Assembly (NCBI RefSeq): GCF_002831665.1
Contig: NZ_CP025118.1
Span: 3,472,001-3,536,000, forward strand
DNA: 64,000 nucleotides
Source: Lacinutrix sp. Bg11-31
Lineage (GTDB): Bacteria > Bacteroidota > Bacteroidia > Flavobacteriales > Flavobacteriaceae
Direction of reading: 5' to 3'
The position numbers were made by a program, and so were the translations under genes. This document shows, piece by piece, positions 34,951-43,803 of this stretch. The notes under the pieces were generated by a model. It did not search any database, was not told the origin of the DNA, and worked only from the letters and a program-made list of their open reading frames with translations. Position 1 is the stretch's first letter, and the number at the start of each line of letters is the position of its first letter.

Positions 34951-37251
34951 ATGAACAATTTAAAATACTTGGTGCTATCTGCACTTTTTGTTACTGTTGG
35001 TGTATTTGCACAGCAAGATCAAGAAAAAAAAGAGCCTCAACAAGGGCATGTAAATCAAAATAAATTCAAGCAACTTTACGACGAGTTTTCTACTCCAAAC
35101 ATGTATCGTGCTGCTTCTGGTGCTCCTGGAGTTGCATATTATCAGCAGCAAGCTGACTATGTTATGGACTTAGAACTTGATGATGTTAACGCTAAATTAT
35201 CTGGTTTCGAAACGATTACTTATACAAATAATTCTCCAGATGTATTAAAATACCTTTGGGTGCAGTTAGATCAAAATATGCGTGCTAGAGATTCTCAAAC
35301 ACCTTTAATCGAGGGAAGTGGAGTTAATCCTGCAGCTCAAATTTCTTCTTATGCAAATGATTATATGGGAGAAGGTTTCGATGGTGGTTTTAATATTCAA
35401 GAAGTAAAAGGTGTAAATGGAAAGCCACTACAACACATGATTAATCGTACAATGATGCGTGTTGATATGCCAAAACCACTAGCTTCAGGAGAACAATTTT
35501 CATTCTCTATTAAATGGTGGTATAATATTAACGATCATGTTAATGGCAGAGGGCGTTCTGGTTACGAATATTTTAAAGAAGACGATAATAGAGCTTATGT
35601 AATGGCGCAATTCTATCCTAGAATGGCTGTTTATAATGATGTAGAAGGATGGCAAAATTCTCAGTTTTGGGGACGCGATGAATTCGCATTACCATTTGGA
35701 AACTTTGAAGTAAATATTACAGTTCCTGCAGATCATATTTTAGATGGGACAGGAAAGTTAACAAATAGAAAAGAAGTGTTCTCTAAAGATATGATGAAAC
35801 GCTACGAAAAAGCGAAGAAATCTTACAACGAGCCAGTTATTGTTGTTACTCAAGACGAAGTAATTGAAAAAATAAAAACAAAGTCTACAAAAACGAATAC
35901 TTGGAAATTATACGCAGGGAATGTACGAGATTTCGGTTTTGCGACATCTAGACGTTACATTTGGGATATGATGGCTGTAAAAATTGGAAACAAAGATGTT
36001 ATGGCTGTTTCTATGTACGGAAAAGAAGGAAACCCATTATGGGAAGATTGGTCTACTAAAGCAGTTGCAAGTACATTAAAATCATACTCTCGTATGACTT
36101 TCGATTATCCTTATCATAAAGCTATTTCTGTGCATGCAAAACAACAAGGTATGGAGTATCCAATGATTTGCTGGAATTATGGTCGTCCTGATGCAGAAGG
36201 AAACTATAGCGATAGAACAAAATTCGGGATGATGTCTGTAATTATCCACGAAGTAGGACATAACTTTTTTCCAATGATTGTAAATAGTGATGAGCGTCAA
36301 TGGACTTGGATGGACGAAGGTTTAAATACATTTGTACAATACGTTGCAGAGCAAGATTTCGGTAAATGGTATCCAGGAGCCTTGTCAGAAGGGCAATCTG
36401 CTTATCCATCACGTCGTGGTCCTGCTAAAAATATCACGCGTTATATGGGAGGAGATCAAGATTTTATTGCTCCAATTATGACAAAGGGATTAAATACATA
36501 CCAATTTGGAAACAATGCTTACGGTAAGCCAGGAACAGCATTAAATATTCTTCGTGAAACTGTAATGGGACCAGACTTGTTCGATTACGCATTTAGAGAA
36601 TATGCGCAACGTTGGATGTTTAAACACCCAACTCCAGAGGATTTTTTCCGTACTATGGAAGACGCTTCGGCATTCGATTTAGATTGGTATTGGAGAGGAT
36701 GGTTCTATACAACAGACTATGTTGATATAGGAATTAAAGATGTTAAAAAATACTACGTTACTACTAAGGCTAATAAAGCTGGTGGAGATTTAGCGAAGCG
36801 TTATGGAATGGACGAAAAAGATTTAGTGTATTTTGTAGAAGACGGAAGTGACGAATACACAGCTGGAATGAAAAGCGAAAGCATTTCTGATAAGTCTACG
36901 ACGTTAAAAGAGTACTTAATGGATAACTTTACTGCTACAGAACGCGCAAAAATGGAAGAGCCTAAGTTTTTCTATAGTGTGACCTTTAACAAGCCTGGAG
37001 GGTTAGTAATGCCAATTATAGTAGAATATACTTATGCAGATGGAACAAGTAAAACAGAAACATATCCTGCACAAATTTGGAGACTTAATGATAACGAAGT
37101 AAGTAAAGCAATTTCTTCAGCGAAAGAAATTGTTGGAATTACAGTGGATCCAAAATTAGAAACTGCAGATGTTGATACTTCTAATAATACTTGGCCAAGA
37201 GAGGTTAAGCAAGGAGATTTTGATAAATTTAAGAATAAAGTAAAAAACTAA
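34951..37251 (+). CDS. M1 family zinc metallopeptidase
   Basis: This 766-residue exported peptidase has a signal peptide (about 1-20, MNNLKYLVLSALFV) and an M1 fold. The zinc site is VIIHEVGHNFFPMIVNSDERQWTW followed by MDEGLNTFVQY: HExxH with the third ligand glutamate 18 residues on. The N-terminal half is the beta-sandwich of aminopeptidase N. ATG 34951 is chosen over an in-frame TTG 39 bp earlier, as only the ATG opens a signal peptide. It is likely a periplasmic or outer-membrane-associated aminopeptidase. A strong terminator follows. Confidence 0.93.
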   Translation: MNNLKYLVLSALFVTVGVFAQQDQEKKEPQQGHVNQNKFKQLYDEFSTPNMYRAASGAPGVAYYQQQADYVMDLELDDVNAKLSGFETITYTNNSPDVLKYLWVQLDQNMRARDSQTPLIEGSGVNPAAQISSYANDYMGEGFDGGFNIQEVKGVNGKPLQHMINRTMMRVDMPKPLASGEQFSFSIKWWYNINDHVNGRGRSGYEYFKEDDNRAYVMAQFYPRMAVYNDVEGWQNSQFWGRDEFALPFGNFEVNITVPADHILDGTGKLTNRKEVFSKDMMKRYEKAKKSYNEPVIVVTQDEVIEKIKTKSTKTNTWKLYAGNVRDFGFATSRRYIWDMMAVKIGNKDVMAVSMYGKEGNPLWEDWSTKAVASTLKSYSRMTFDYPYHKAISVHAKQQGMEYPMICWNYGRPDAEGNYSDRTKFGMMSVIIHEVGHNFFPMIVNSDERQWTWMDEGLNTFVQYVAEQDFGKWYPGALSEGQSAYPSRRGPAKNITRYMGGDQDFIAPIMTKGLNTYQFGNNAYGKPGTALNILRETVMGPDLFDYAFREYAQRWMFKHPTPEDFFRTMEDASAFDLDWYWRGWFYTTDYVDIGIKDVKKYYVTTKANKAGGDLAKRYGMDEKDLVYFVEDGSDEYTAGMKSESISDKSTTLKEYLMDNFTATERAKMEEPKFFYSVTFNKPGGLVMPIIVEYTYADGTSKTETYPAQIWRLNDNEVSKAISSAKEIVGITVDPKLETADVDTSNNTWPREVKQGDFDKFKNKVKN

Positions 37252-37275
37252 ATATTAGTTTTTTTTGAGAAAAGG

Positions 37276-37304
37276 AAGCCTGTTCGTAATGAACAGGCTT
37301 TTTT
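37276..37304 (+). terminator. Rho-independent terminator of the M1 peptidase gene
   Basis: Perfect 10-bp stem AAGCCTGTTC / GAACAGGCTT with a GTAAT loop and a T run. Confidence 0.92.
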
Positions 37305-37407
37305 ATTGTTAATAATCTAAAATTCTATGCGAATTAAAACATTTTTTTCTTCTCGTTGATTTTCTTACTTTAGCGAACGTTAAAAACTAATCAAATTAAA
37401 AACTAAT

Positions 37408-39825
37408 ATGGATAAAATGATGATTTACTTGCCAATAGTATTGGCAATATTAGGCCTAATCTACATGGCGATTAAGCAAAAGTGGGTAATGAAACAAGAT
37501 GCAGGAGATGGTAAAATGAAAGAAATTTCAGATCACATCTACGAAGGAGCTTTGGCTTTCTTAAATGCTGAATATAGATTACTAGCTATTTTTGTAGTAA
37601 TTGTAAGTGTATTATTAGCAATCGTTTCTTTTATAGTGCCTACAACTCACTGGTTAATAGTAGTCGCATTTATTTGTGGTGCTGTATTTTCTGCTTTTGC
37701 AGGAAATTTAGGTATGAAAATAGCAACCAAAACTAATGTAAGAACAACACAAGCAGCAAAGACTAGCTTGCCAAACGCGCTTAAAGTCTCTTTTGGAGGC
37801 GGAACTGTTATGGGACTTGGAGTTGCAGGATTAGCGGTTTTAGGTTTAACAATTTTCTTTATATTTTTCTTCCACTATTTTATGGGAGGTGTTTGGACAA
37901 ATACAATGGACATGACTATCGTTCTTGAAACCTTAGCTGGTTTCTCCTTAGGAGCAGAGTCAATTGCATTATTTGCGCGTGTTGGTGGAGGAATCTATAC
38001 AAAGGCTGCAGATGTTGGAGCAGATTTAGTAGGTAAAGTAGAAGCAGGTATTCCGGAAGACGATCCAAGAAATCCAGCAACAATTGCGGATAATGTTGGA
38101 GATAATGTAGGTGATGTTGCAGGAATGGGAGCCGATTTATTTGGATCTTATGTAGCAACAGTATTAGCTGCAATGGTTCTTGGTAATTATATTATAAAAG
38201 ATATGGGTGGAAATATTGGTGATGCCTTTGGCGGAATTGGACCAATTTTATTACCAATGTCTATTGCTGGTGTAGGAATTATTATTTCTATTATTGGTAC
38301 AATGCTAGTAAAAATAACTAGTAATGATGCTAAAGAATCTCAGGTAATGGGAGCTTTAAATAAAGGAAACTGGACATCAATTGTTTTAGTTGCTGTTGCA
38401 TGTTTTGGTTTATGTAAATGGATGTTGCCAGAAACGATGCAAATGAACTTCTTTGGTGAAGGTTTAATTGAAATCTCATCAATGCGAGTATTCTATGCAA
38501 CACTTGTTGGTTTAGTAGTTGGAGCAGTTATCTCTGGAATTACAGAATATTATACAGGATTAGGTAAAAAACCAATCTTAAAAATTGTACAACAATCTTC
38601 TACAGGAGCAGGAACAAACATTATCGCAGGTCTTGCTACCGGAATGATTTCTACATTCCCATCGGTATTATTATTTGCTGGAGCTATTTGGGCTTCTTAT
38701 GCTTTTGCCGGATTTTACGGCGTTGCTTTAGCAGCTTCTGCAATGATGGCTACAACAGCTATGCAATTAGCAATTGATGCTTTTGGGCCAATTGCAGACA
38801 ATGCAGGTGGAATTGCCGAAATGAGCGAACAAGAACCAATTGTAAGAGAACGTACAGATATTTTAGATGCGGTTGGTAATACAACAGCAGCAACAGGAAA
38901 AGGATTTGCAATTGCTTCGGCAGCGTTAACATCTTTGGCCTTATTTGCAGCTTATGTAACTTTTACAGGAATCGACGGAATTAACATTTTTAAAGCACCA
39001 GTTTTAGCAATGTTATTTGTTGGTGGAATGGTACCAGTTGTGTTTTCTGCTTTAGCAATGAATGCAGTAGGAAAAGCTGCCATGGAAATGGTAGAGGAAG
39101 TAAGAAGACAATTTAGAGAGATTCCAGGAATTATGGAAGGTACTGGAAAACCAGAATACGATAAGTGTGTGGCAATTTCAACTAAAGCCTCTTTAAAAGA
39201 AATGATGTTACCAGGTTTATTAACTATCGGTTTTCCATTAGTAATCGCATTTGTTCCAATGATTTTTGGAATGGATAATTTAGCTATTGCCGAAATGTTA
39301 GGTGGTTATATGGCAGGTGTTACTGTATCTGGTGTGCTTTGGGCAATCTTCCAGAATAATGCTGGTGGAGCATGGGATAATGCAAAAAAATCTTTTGAAG
39401 CAGGTGTTATGATTAATGGAAAAATGACCCATAAAGGTTCTGCTGCACATGAGGCTGCAATTACAGGAGATACAGTTGGAGATCCATTTAAAGATACGTC
39501 TGGACCATCAATGAACATCTTAATTAAATTAACATGTTTAATTGGTTTAGTAATTGCGCCTATTTTAGGAGGGCATGCTGAAGAAGGTATGGCTAATGTT
39601 CAAGAAGTAACTATTGAAAGCGAAATGGTTGTTACAAATAATACTACTGAAGCAACAATTACTTATGCAATGAATGTTAATGGAGAGGAAATCACTAAAG
39701 AAGAGTCTTTTAAAGGAACTAAAGCAGAAGTTGAAGCACAATTACTAGCTTTTGAAGCTGCTAATAAATTAGCTACAGGTGAAGATGTAAAAGTGATTAA
39801 AAAAATGAACATAAATAAAGGCTAA
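37408..39825 (+). CDS. hppA: Membrane-bound ion-pumping pyrophosphatase (K+-dependent type)
   Basis: This 805-residue protein uses pyrophosphate hydrolysis to pump Na+ and/or H+ across the inner membrane. About 16 membrane helices are visible. The active-site loop reads DVGADLVGKVEAGIPEDDP then NPATIADNVGDNVGDVAGMG. At the position that separates subfamilies the sequence is GNTTAATGKG: alanine where K+-independent enzymes have lysine, which marks the K+-dependent class that includes Na+ pumps. About 80 residues follow the last helix (rich in E, T and K), longer than most family members. It is monocistronic with a terminator. Confidence 0.95.
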   Translation: MDKMMIYLPIVLAILGLIYMAIKQKWVMKQDAGDGKMKEISDHIYEGALAFLNAEYRLLAIFVVIVSVLLAIVSFIVPTTHWLIVVAFICGAVFSAFAGNLGMKIATKTNVRTTQAAKTSLPNALKVSFGGGTVMGLGVAGLAVLGLTIFFIFFFHYFMGGVWTNTMDMTIVLETLAGFSLGAESIALFARVGGGIYTKAADVGADLVGKVEAGIPEDDPRNPATIADNVGDNVGDVAGMGADLFGSYVATVLAAMVLGNYIIKDMGGNIGDAFGGIGPILLPMSIAGVGIIISIIGTMLVKITSNDAKESQVMGALNKGNWTSIVLVAVACFGLCKWMLPETMQMNFFGEGLIEISSMRVFYATLVGLVVGAVISGITEYYTGLGKKPILKIVQQSSTGAGTNIIAGLATGMISTFPSVLLFAGAIWASYAFAGFYGVALAASAMMATTAMQLAIDAFGPIADNAGGIAEMSEQEPIVRERTDILDAVGNTTAATGKGFAIASAALTSLALFAAYVTFTGIDGINIFKAPVLAMLFVGGMVPVVFSALAMNAVGKAAMEMVEEVRRQFREIPGIMEGTGKPEYDKCVAISTKASLKEMMLPGLLTIGFPLVIAFVPMIFGMDNLAIAEMLGGYMAGVTVSGVLWAIFQNNAGGAWDNAKKSFEAGVMINGKMTHKGSAAHEAAITGDTVGDPFKDTSGPSMNILIKLTCLIGLVIAPILGGHAEEGMANVQEVTIESEMVVTNNTTEATITYAMNVNGEEITKEESFKGTKAEVEAQLLAFEAANKLATGEDVKVIKKMNINKG

Positions 39826-39846
39826 TCTTTATTTAATATATTATTT

Positions 39847-39878
39847 AAACCTGCTAATTTGATTAGCAGGTTTTTTTG
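39847..39878 (+). terminator. Rho-independent terminator of hppA
   Basis: Perfect 12-bp stem AAACCTGCTAAT / ATTAGCAGGTTT with a TTG loop and a run of seven T. Confidence 0.93.
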
Positions 39879-39894
39879 TGTTTAATTTGAAGTT

Positions 39895-40899
39895 ATGAGC
39901 TGGTTTAAGAAAGATCCATTACAAATTATAGCATTCCAAAGTTATGGAACAGACACGCATTTCTATTTACGAGGAAGGGCTTTGCAAGACGAATCTATAG
40001 ATTTAGAGCAAGGTGGTTTTTTTAGATTGTTAATTAATAGTTGGAAACGCATTGAAACCGATGAAGCTAAGCATGTTGGGATTAATATAAAATTACCAAA
40101 CGGAAGTATTTTAGAAACAGAAAGTGATGCCAAAGGTTATTTTAAAGTAAAAGCTAATTTGCAGGATTTAAAAACTATGGCAAATACTCAAGGTTGGCTA
40201 GCCTGTGAAGTCGCTTGTAGTAACCTTAATATAAAACGAGACATTCAACAAAACAATCGGTTTTCTGCTGAAATTTTAATACCATCAACTAAAGCCGAGT
40301 TCGGTGTTGCTAGCGATATTGACGATACTATTCTACATACAGGTGTTGTGTCAACCTTAAAATGGAGACTGTTATATAACACGCTTTTTAAATCGGCAAA
40401 AATGCGTTTGCCTCTTAAAGGAGCTGCTGAGTTTTACCACTTGTTACATCGTGGAAAATCTGGCGAGAATGCAAACCCAATATTTTATGTAAGCCATAGT
40501 CCGTGGAATTTGTATCGCTACTTAGAATTGTTTTTAAAGCAAAACAATTTTCCTAAAGGTCCAATTTTATTGAGAAGCTTTAGTAATATGCTAATGAAAA
40601 AGACACCAAATGAAAAACCACAGAAGCAAAAAGAAATTTTAGATTTACTAATAACGTATCCAGATTTACCTTTTATTTTAATAGGTGATAGTGGTGAGCA
40701 TGATGTGGATATTTATTTAGAAATAACAGAACAATTTCCAGATAGAATTAAAGCTATTTATTTGCGTAGTGTAAAACATAAAAAGAAAATAATACGCGTA
40801 AAAGGTTTGCTTGAAAAATATAAAACAACACCAGCTTTGTTAGTAGATAGTAGCGAGCAAGCTATTGCTCATGCTCGTGAGAACGATTTTATTGCTTAA
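39895..40899 (+). CDS. App1-like phosphatidate phosphatase (DUF2183 family)
   Basis: This 334-residue protein has a beta-rich N-terminal part (about 1-140) and a HAD-like catalytic domain containing ASDIDDTILHTGV (the DxDxT nucleophile motif, about residues 141-145), YVSHSPWNLY and FILIGDSGEHDVDIY. This pattern identifies the App1/DUF2183 family, whose yeast member dephosphorylates phosphatidic acid. It has no signal peptide. It starts 17 bp after the hppA terminator and is probably transcribed separately. Confidence 0.88.
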   Translation: MSWFKKDPLQIIAFQSYGTDTHFYLRGRALQDESIDLEQGGFFRLLINSWKRIETDEAKHVGINIKLPNGSILETESDAKGYFKVKANLQDLKTMANTQGWLACEVACSNLNIKRDIQQNNRFSAEILIPSTKAEFGVASDIDDTILHTGVVSTLKWRLLYNTLFKSAKMRLPLKGAAEFYHLLHRGKSGENANPIFYVSHSPWNLYRYLELFLKQNNFPKGPILLRSFSNMLMKKTPNEKPQKQKEILDLLITYPDLPFILIGDSGEHDVDIYLEITEQFPDRIKAIYLRSVKHKKKIIRVKGLLEKYKTTPALLVDSSEQAIAHARENDFIA

Positions 40900-41019
40900 G
40901 TTAAATGTTATAATTGTGTGTGTATTGCTTCTTTTAGCTAAAGGAAGGTGGTTTTTTGTTTAACAAAAAAGTGGGTGGTTTTACAAAAAAAGCAAAGCTC
41001 TTTTAATATATTCGAGTAA

Positions 41020-41126
41020 GGCGTTAGCGATAGAAACGGCATCCTTTTTATTTGTCTCTTCGAGCGCAGTCGAGAAGTTGTCAAATAAAAAGATATAGTG
41101 GATAGCGCGACCCTTGTGGTAACGCC
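41020..41126. repeat. Composite dispersed repeat, copy 1 (nested inverted repeats)
   Basis: The element is bounded by GGCGTTA (41020-41026) and TAACGCC (41120-41126). Inside, CTTTTTATTTG (41044-41054) pairs with CAAATAAAAAG (41082-41092), and that loop holds a smaller hairpin around CTTCGAGCGCAGTCGAGAAG. A related, shorter copy lies at 59730-59803; both end in a GCGACC/CCGACC...GGTAACGCC segment. Non-coding units of this look are scattered between genes in Flavobacteriaceae. Confidence 0.6.
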
Positions 41127-41144
41127 CAAAATAGTGTTATTGAA

Positions 41145-41759
41145 TTAAAACAGACCGTTAATTTCGGCATCAATTTTATTAAGAATTAATCCTAAGTCTT
41201 CTGGATTGTCTACAAAATCAAGGTCATCGACATCGATAATTAGTAATTTACCTTTGTCGTAACCAGTAATCCAAGCTTCGTAACGTTCGTTTAATCTGCT
41301 TAAGTAATCAATACTTATCGAGTTTTCATAGTCACGACCACGTTTATGTATTTGTCCTACTAAATTTGGAATAGAGCTACGTAAATAGATTAATAAATCT
41401 GGACCTTGCACAAAACTTTCCATAAGTTCGAAAAGTGATGAGTAATTTTCAAAATCGCGATTTGTCATTAATCCCATGGCATGAAGGTTTGGTGCAAAAA
41501 TGTGCGCATCTTCATAAATGGTACGATCTTGAATGATATCTTTTCCGCTTTCGCGAATTTGACCAACTTGACGAAAGCGACTGTTTAAAAAGTACACTTG
41601 TAAATTAAAACTCCAGCGCTCCATCTGGTTGTAAAAATCATCTAAATATGGGTTGTCTACAACGTCTTCTAATTGCGCTTCCCATTTATAATGTTTAGCT
41701 AATAGTTTTGTGAGCGTAGTTTTTCCGGCTCCAATGTTTCCTGCAATGGCAACGTGCAT
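41145..41759 (-). CDS. Deoxynucleoside kinase
   Basis: This 204-residue kinase phosphorylates deoxynucleosides for salvage. Motifs: P-loop AIAGNIGAGKTTL (residues 4-16), the substrate region NPYLDDFYNQMERWSFNLQ, the catalytic DRTIYEDAHIFA (D-R-x-I-Y-E-D) and the LID arginines in HKRGRDYENSI. This is the Bacteroidota dNK/dGK-dAK type; specificity cannot be read. The upstream gene of the exported 259-residue protein ends 1 bp before the start, so they form an operon. Confidence 0.92.
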   Translation of the reverse strand: MHVAIAGNIGAGKTTLTKLLAKHYKWEAQLEDVVDNPYLDDFYNQMERWSFNLQVYFLNSRFRQVGQIRESGKDIIQDRTIYEDAHIFAPNLHAMGLMTNRDFENYSSLFELMESFVQGPDLLIYLRSSIPNLVGQIHKRGRDYENSISIDYLSRLNERYEAWITGYDKGKLLIIDVDDLDFVDNPEDLGLILNKIDAEINGLF

Positions 41760-41760
41760 A

Positions 41761-42540
41761 TTATTTTAATTTAAGTTGGTAGTGATAAAGCACTTTATCG
41801 GTGTAAATATACACGATTTCATTGGTTACAAAAAACTGACTTATTAACAAATTTGTAATGCTAAGAGGTTTAGTTCTTTCTGTATTTTTTGAGATGTAAA
41901 ATAGTGTATTGTCTTTTTTTAATATGATATTTTCATTACTCTCTTTAATGTTAGTATAACCATTGTTAGGTTTTTTAGAGACTATGCTTCCAAAATAATT
42001 GTATTTGTAAATAAATTTTTTGGTTAAGAGCCAGCAGGAATTATAATTGCTGGTTATGTCTAATACGCTGCCTTCTACTGGTAATGTTTTTGTGCGTATG
42101 GCTTTTGTTTTGTAATCGTACAATTCTAGTTGCATTAAATCTTGATTAAATACCCAAATAGTACTGTCGCTTCCTGTGGAAATATGTGATACGTTTTTGT
42201 ATGGTTTGGTTTGGTTAAAATCAATCTTGTAGATTTCGGCTAAGCGATTATCTAAAATTGTAACCGTATTAAAAGCTTTGTAAAAAACATTGATTTTAAG
42301 AGGATTAAAGCTATTTGCAGATGTTATTGAGCCTAATTGTACATTGCTATACTTAAGTAGTTTGTTCTCTTGTTTTTTTATAAGTGTATTGTTTAAGGTG
42401 AAGAATGTTGTGCCGAAGTTATCTATACCAATAATAGAATCGGCTTTAAATTCAGTTTTACTTGTAAGCTCTACTTTAATGTTTTCTTGAGCAAAAGCTG
42501 AAAACGTAAATAATAAAAAAAGGTATTTAAGTTGTTTCAT
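41761..42540 (-). CDS. Exported protein of unknown function (possible beta-propeller)
   Basis: This 259-residue protein has a signal peptide (1-17, MKQLKYLFLLFTFSAFAQ). The mature part consists of short beta-strand-like blocks of about 40 residues (for example DSIIGIDNFGTTFFTLNN, GSDSTIWVFNQDLMQLELYDY, SCWLLTKKFIYKYNYFGSIV) that resemble propeller blades, ending without a sorting domain. I do not recognise a named family. It precedes the deoxynucleoside kinase gene by 1 bp, a conserved-looking pairing without obvious metabolic logic. Confidence 0.72.
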   Translation of the reverse strand: MKQLKYLFLLFTFSAFAQENIKVELTSKTEFKADSIIGIDNFGTTFFTLNNTLIKKQENKLLKYSNVQLGSITSANSFNPLKINVFYKAFNTVTILDNRLAEIYKIDFNQTKPYKNVSHISTGSDSTIWVFNQDLMQLELYDYKTKAIRTKTLPVEGSVLDITSNYNSCWLLTKKFIYKYNYFGSIVSKKPNNGYTNIKESNENIILKKDNTLFYISKNTERTKPLSITNLLISQFFVTNEIVYIYTDKVLYHYQLKLK

Positions 42541-42724
42541 TGAGGAGTGGAAAGTACAAAAATTGAACCACTTATGTTGTGGAAATTTTATTTGTATTAG
42601 TTGATGCTATTTGATGTTTTATTTTTTAAGAAATATTTAACATAATCAAGTTAAACATTTTTCGTTTTTAATCGTCTTACAGTAGTTAACTGTAATTTTA
42701 CAAAACAAATCAAGAAATAATATT

Positions 42725-43687
42725 ATGAAATTAAAAGCACTATTAATCTGTATCACTTTATGCGTAGCATCTTTAACATTTGCGCAAGACGATTTTCAAG
42801 GTGTAGCAACTTACATGTCTAAAACAACAATGGATATGGATGGTTTTGGAGGAAAAGATATGACTCCAGAACGTAAAAAAGCTATAAGTGAGAGAATGAA
42901 AAGCATGTTAGAAAAAACATATGTTTTAATATTTAACAAATCAGAATCTACTTATAAAGAAGATGAGAAACTAGACGCTCCAGGTTCTGGAGGTGGTTTT
43001 AGAGGAATGATGGGTAGTTTTACTGCTGGCCTACAATACAAAAATATTAAAGATGGGCAATTAATTCAAGATCAAGAATTTTTTGGAAAGCAGTTTCTTA
43101 TTAAAGATGATTTAGAAAAATTAGAGTGGAAAATGACAGGTGAAACCAAGCAAATTGGTAAATACATGGCAATGAAAGCTGTCGCAACAAAAAAAGTTGA
43201 TGCAATGGATTTCTCTAAAATGAGAAGAAGAGGAAGGGATGATGATAAGAAGAAAGACGAAGCTAAAGCTAAAGGAGATAGAACTGTTAGTACTTTTGGA
43301 GAAGGAGAAGCTAAAGAGGGAGGTAAGGAAAACGATTCTTCTGCACTAGCATCGACCGAAGAAAAGTCAACAGATATTATGGATGAAATAGATATTCCAG
43401 AAACAGAAGAAGTTGTTGCTTGGTATACAATGCAAATACCAGTAAACAATGGTCCTGGAGATTTTTGGGGATTACCAGGTTTAATTTTAGAAATCAATTC
43501 TGGGAGAACTACTATTTTGTGTTCTAAAATTGTTATGAATCCAGCTGAAAAGCAAGAGATTAAAATGCCAACAAAAGGGAAGGAAGTAACTAAAGCTGAA
43601 TACAACGACATCGTTAAAAAGAAAATGGAAGAAATGAGAGAGATGTATGGAGGAAGAAATCGTGGAGGACATGGTGGAAGACATTAA
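42725..43687 (+). CDS. GLPGLI family exported protein
   Basis: This 320-residue protein has a signal peptide (about 1-20) and the naming motif in DFWGLPGLILEINSGRTT (about residues 246-263), followed by a basic, glycine-rich tail (GGRNRGGHGGRH). A low-complexity charged insertion (about 168-230, rich in K, D, E and R) is larger than in typical members. GLPGLI proteins are Bacteroidota-specific, of unknown function, and usually precede a TonB-receptor-like gene, as here. The pair probably acts in outer-membrane transport or surface assembly. Confidence 0.88.
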   Translation: MKLKALLICITLCVASLTFAQDDFQGVATYMSKTTMDMDGFGGKDMTPERKKAISERMKSMLEKTYVLIFNKSESTYKEDEKLDAPGSGGGFRGMMGSFTAGLQYKNIKDGQLIQDQEFFGKQFLIKDDLEKLEWKMTGETKQIGKYMAMKAVATKKVDAMDFSKMRRRGRDDDKKKDEAKAKGDRTVSTFGEGEAKEGGKENDSSALASTEEKSTDIMDEIDIPETEEVVAWYTMQIPVNNGPGDFWGLPGLILEINSGRTTILCSKIVMNPAEKQEIKMPTKGKEVTKAEYNDIVKKKMEEMREMYGGRNRGGHGGRH

Positions 43688-43803
43688 TATTTTTTCACTA
43701 AAAACCAACCCAATTTATAAAACTACGATATAACTAATTTTAGTTGCTAAGATCTTTATTAGTAACAAATAAATGTAGTCGTTTAAAAACTATACAAAAA
43801 CAC

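Noticed and set aside
43072..43611. Long open frame antisense to the GLPGLI gene
   Set aside because: It is a shadow of the codon bias of the plus-strand gene, which has a signal peptide and the family motif.
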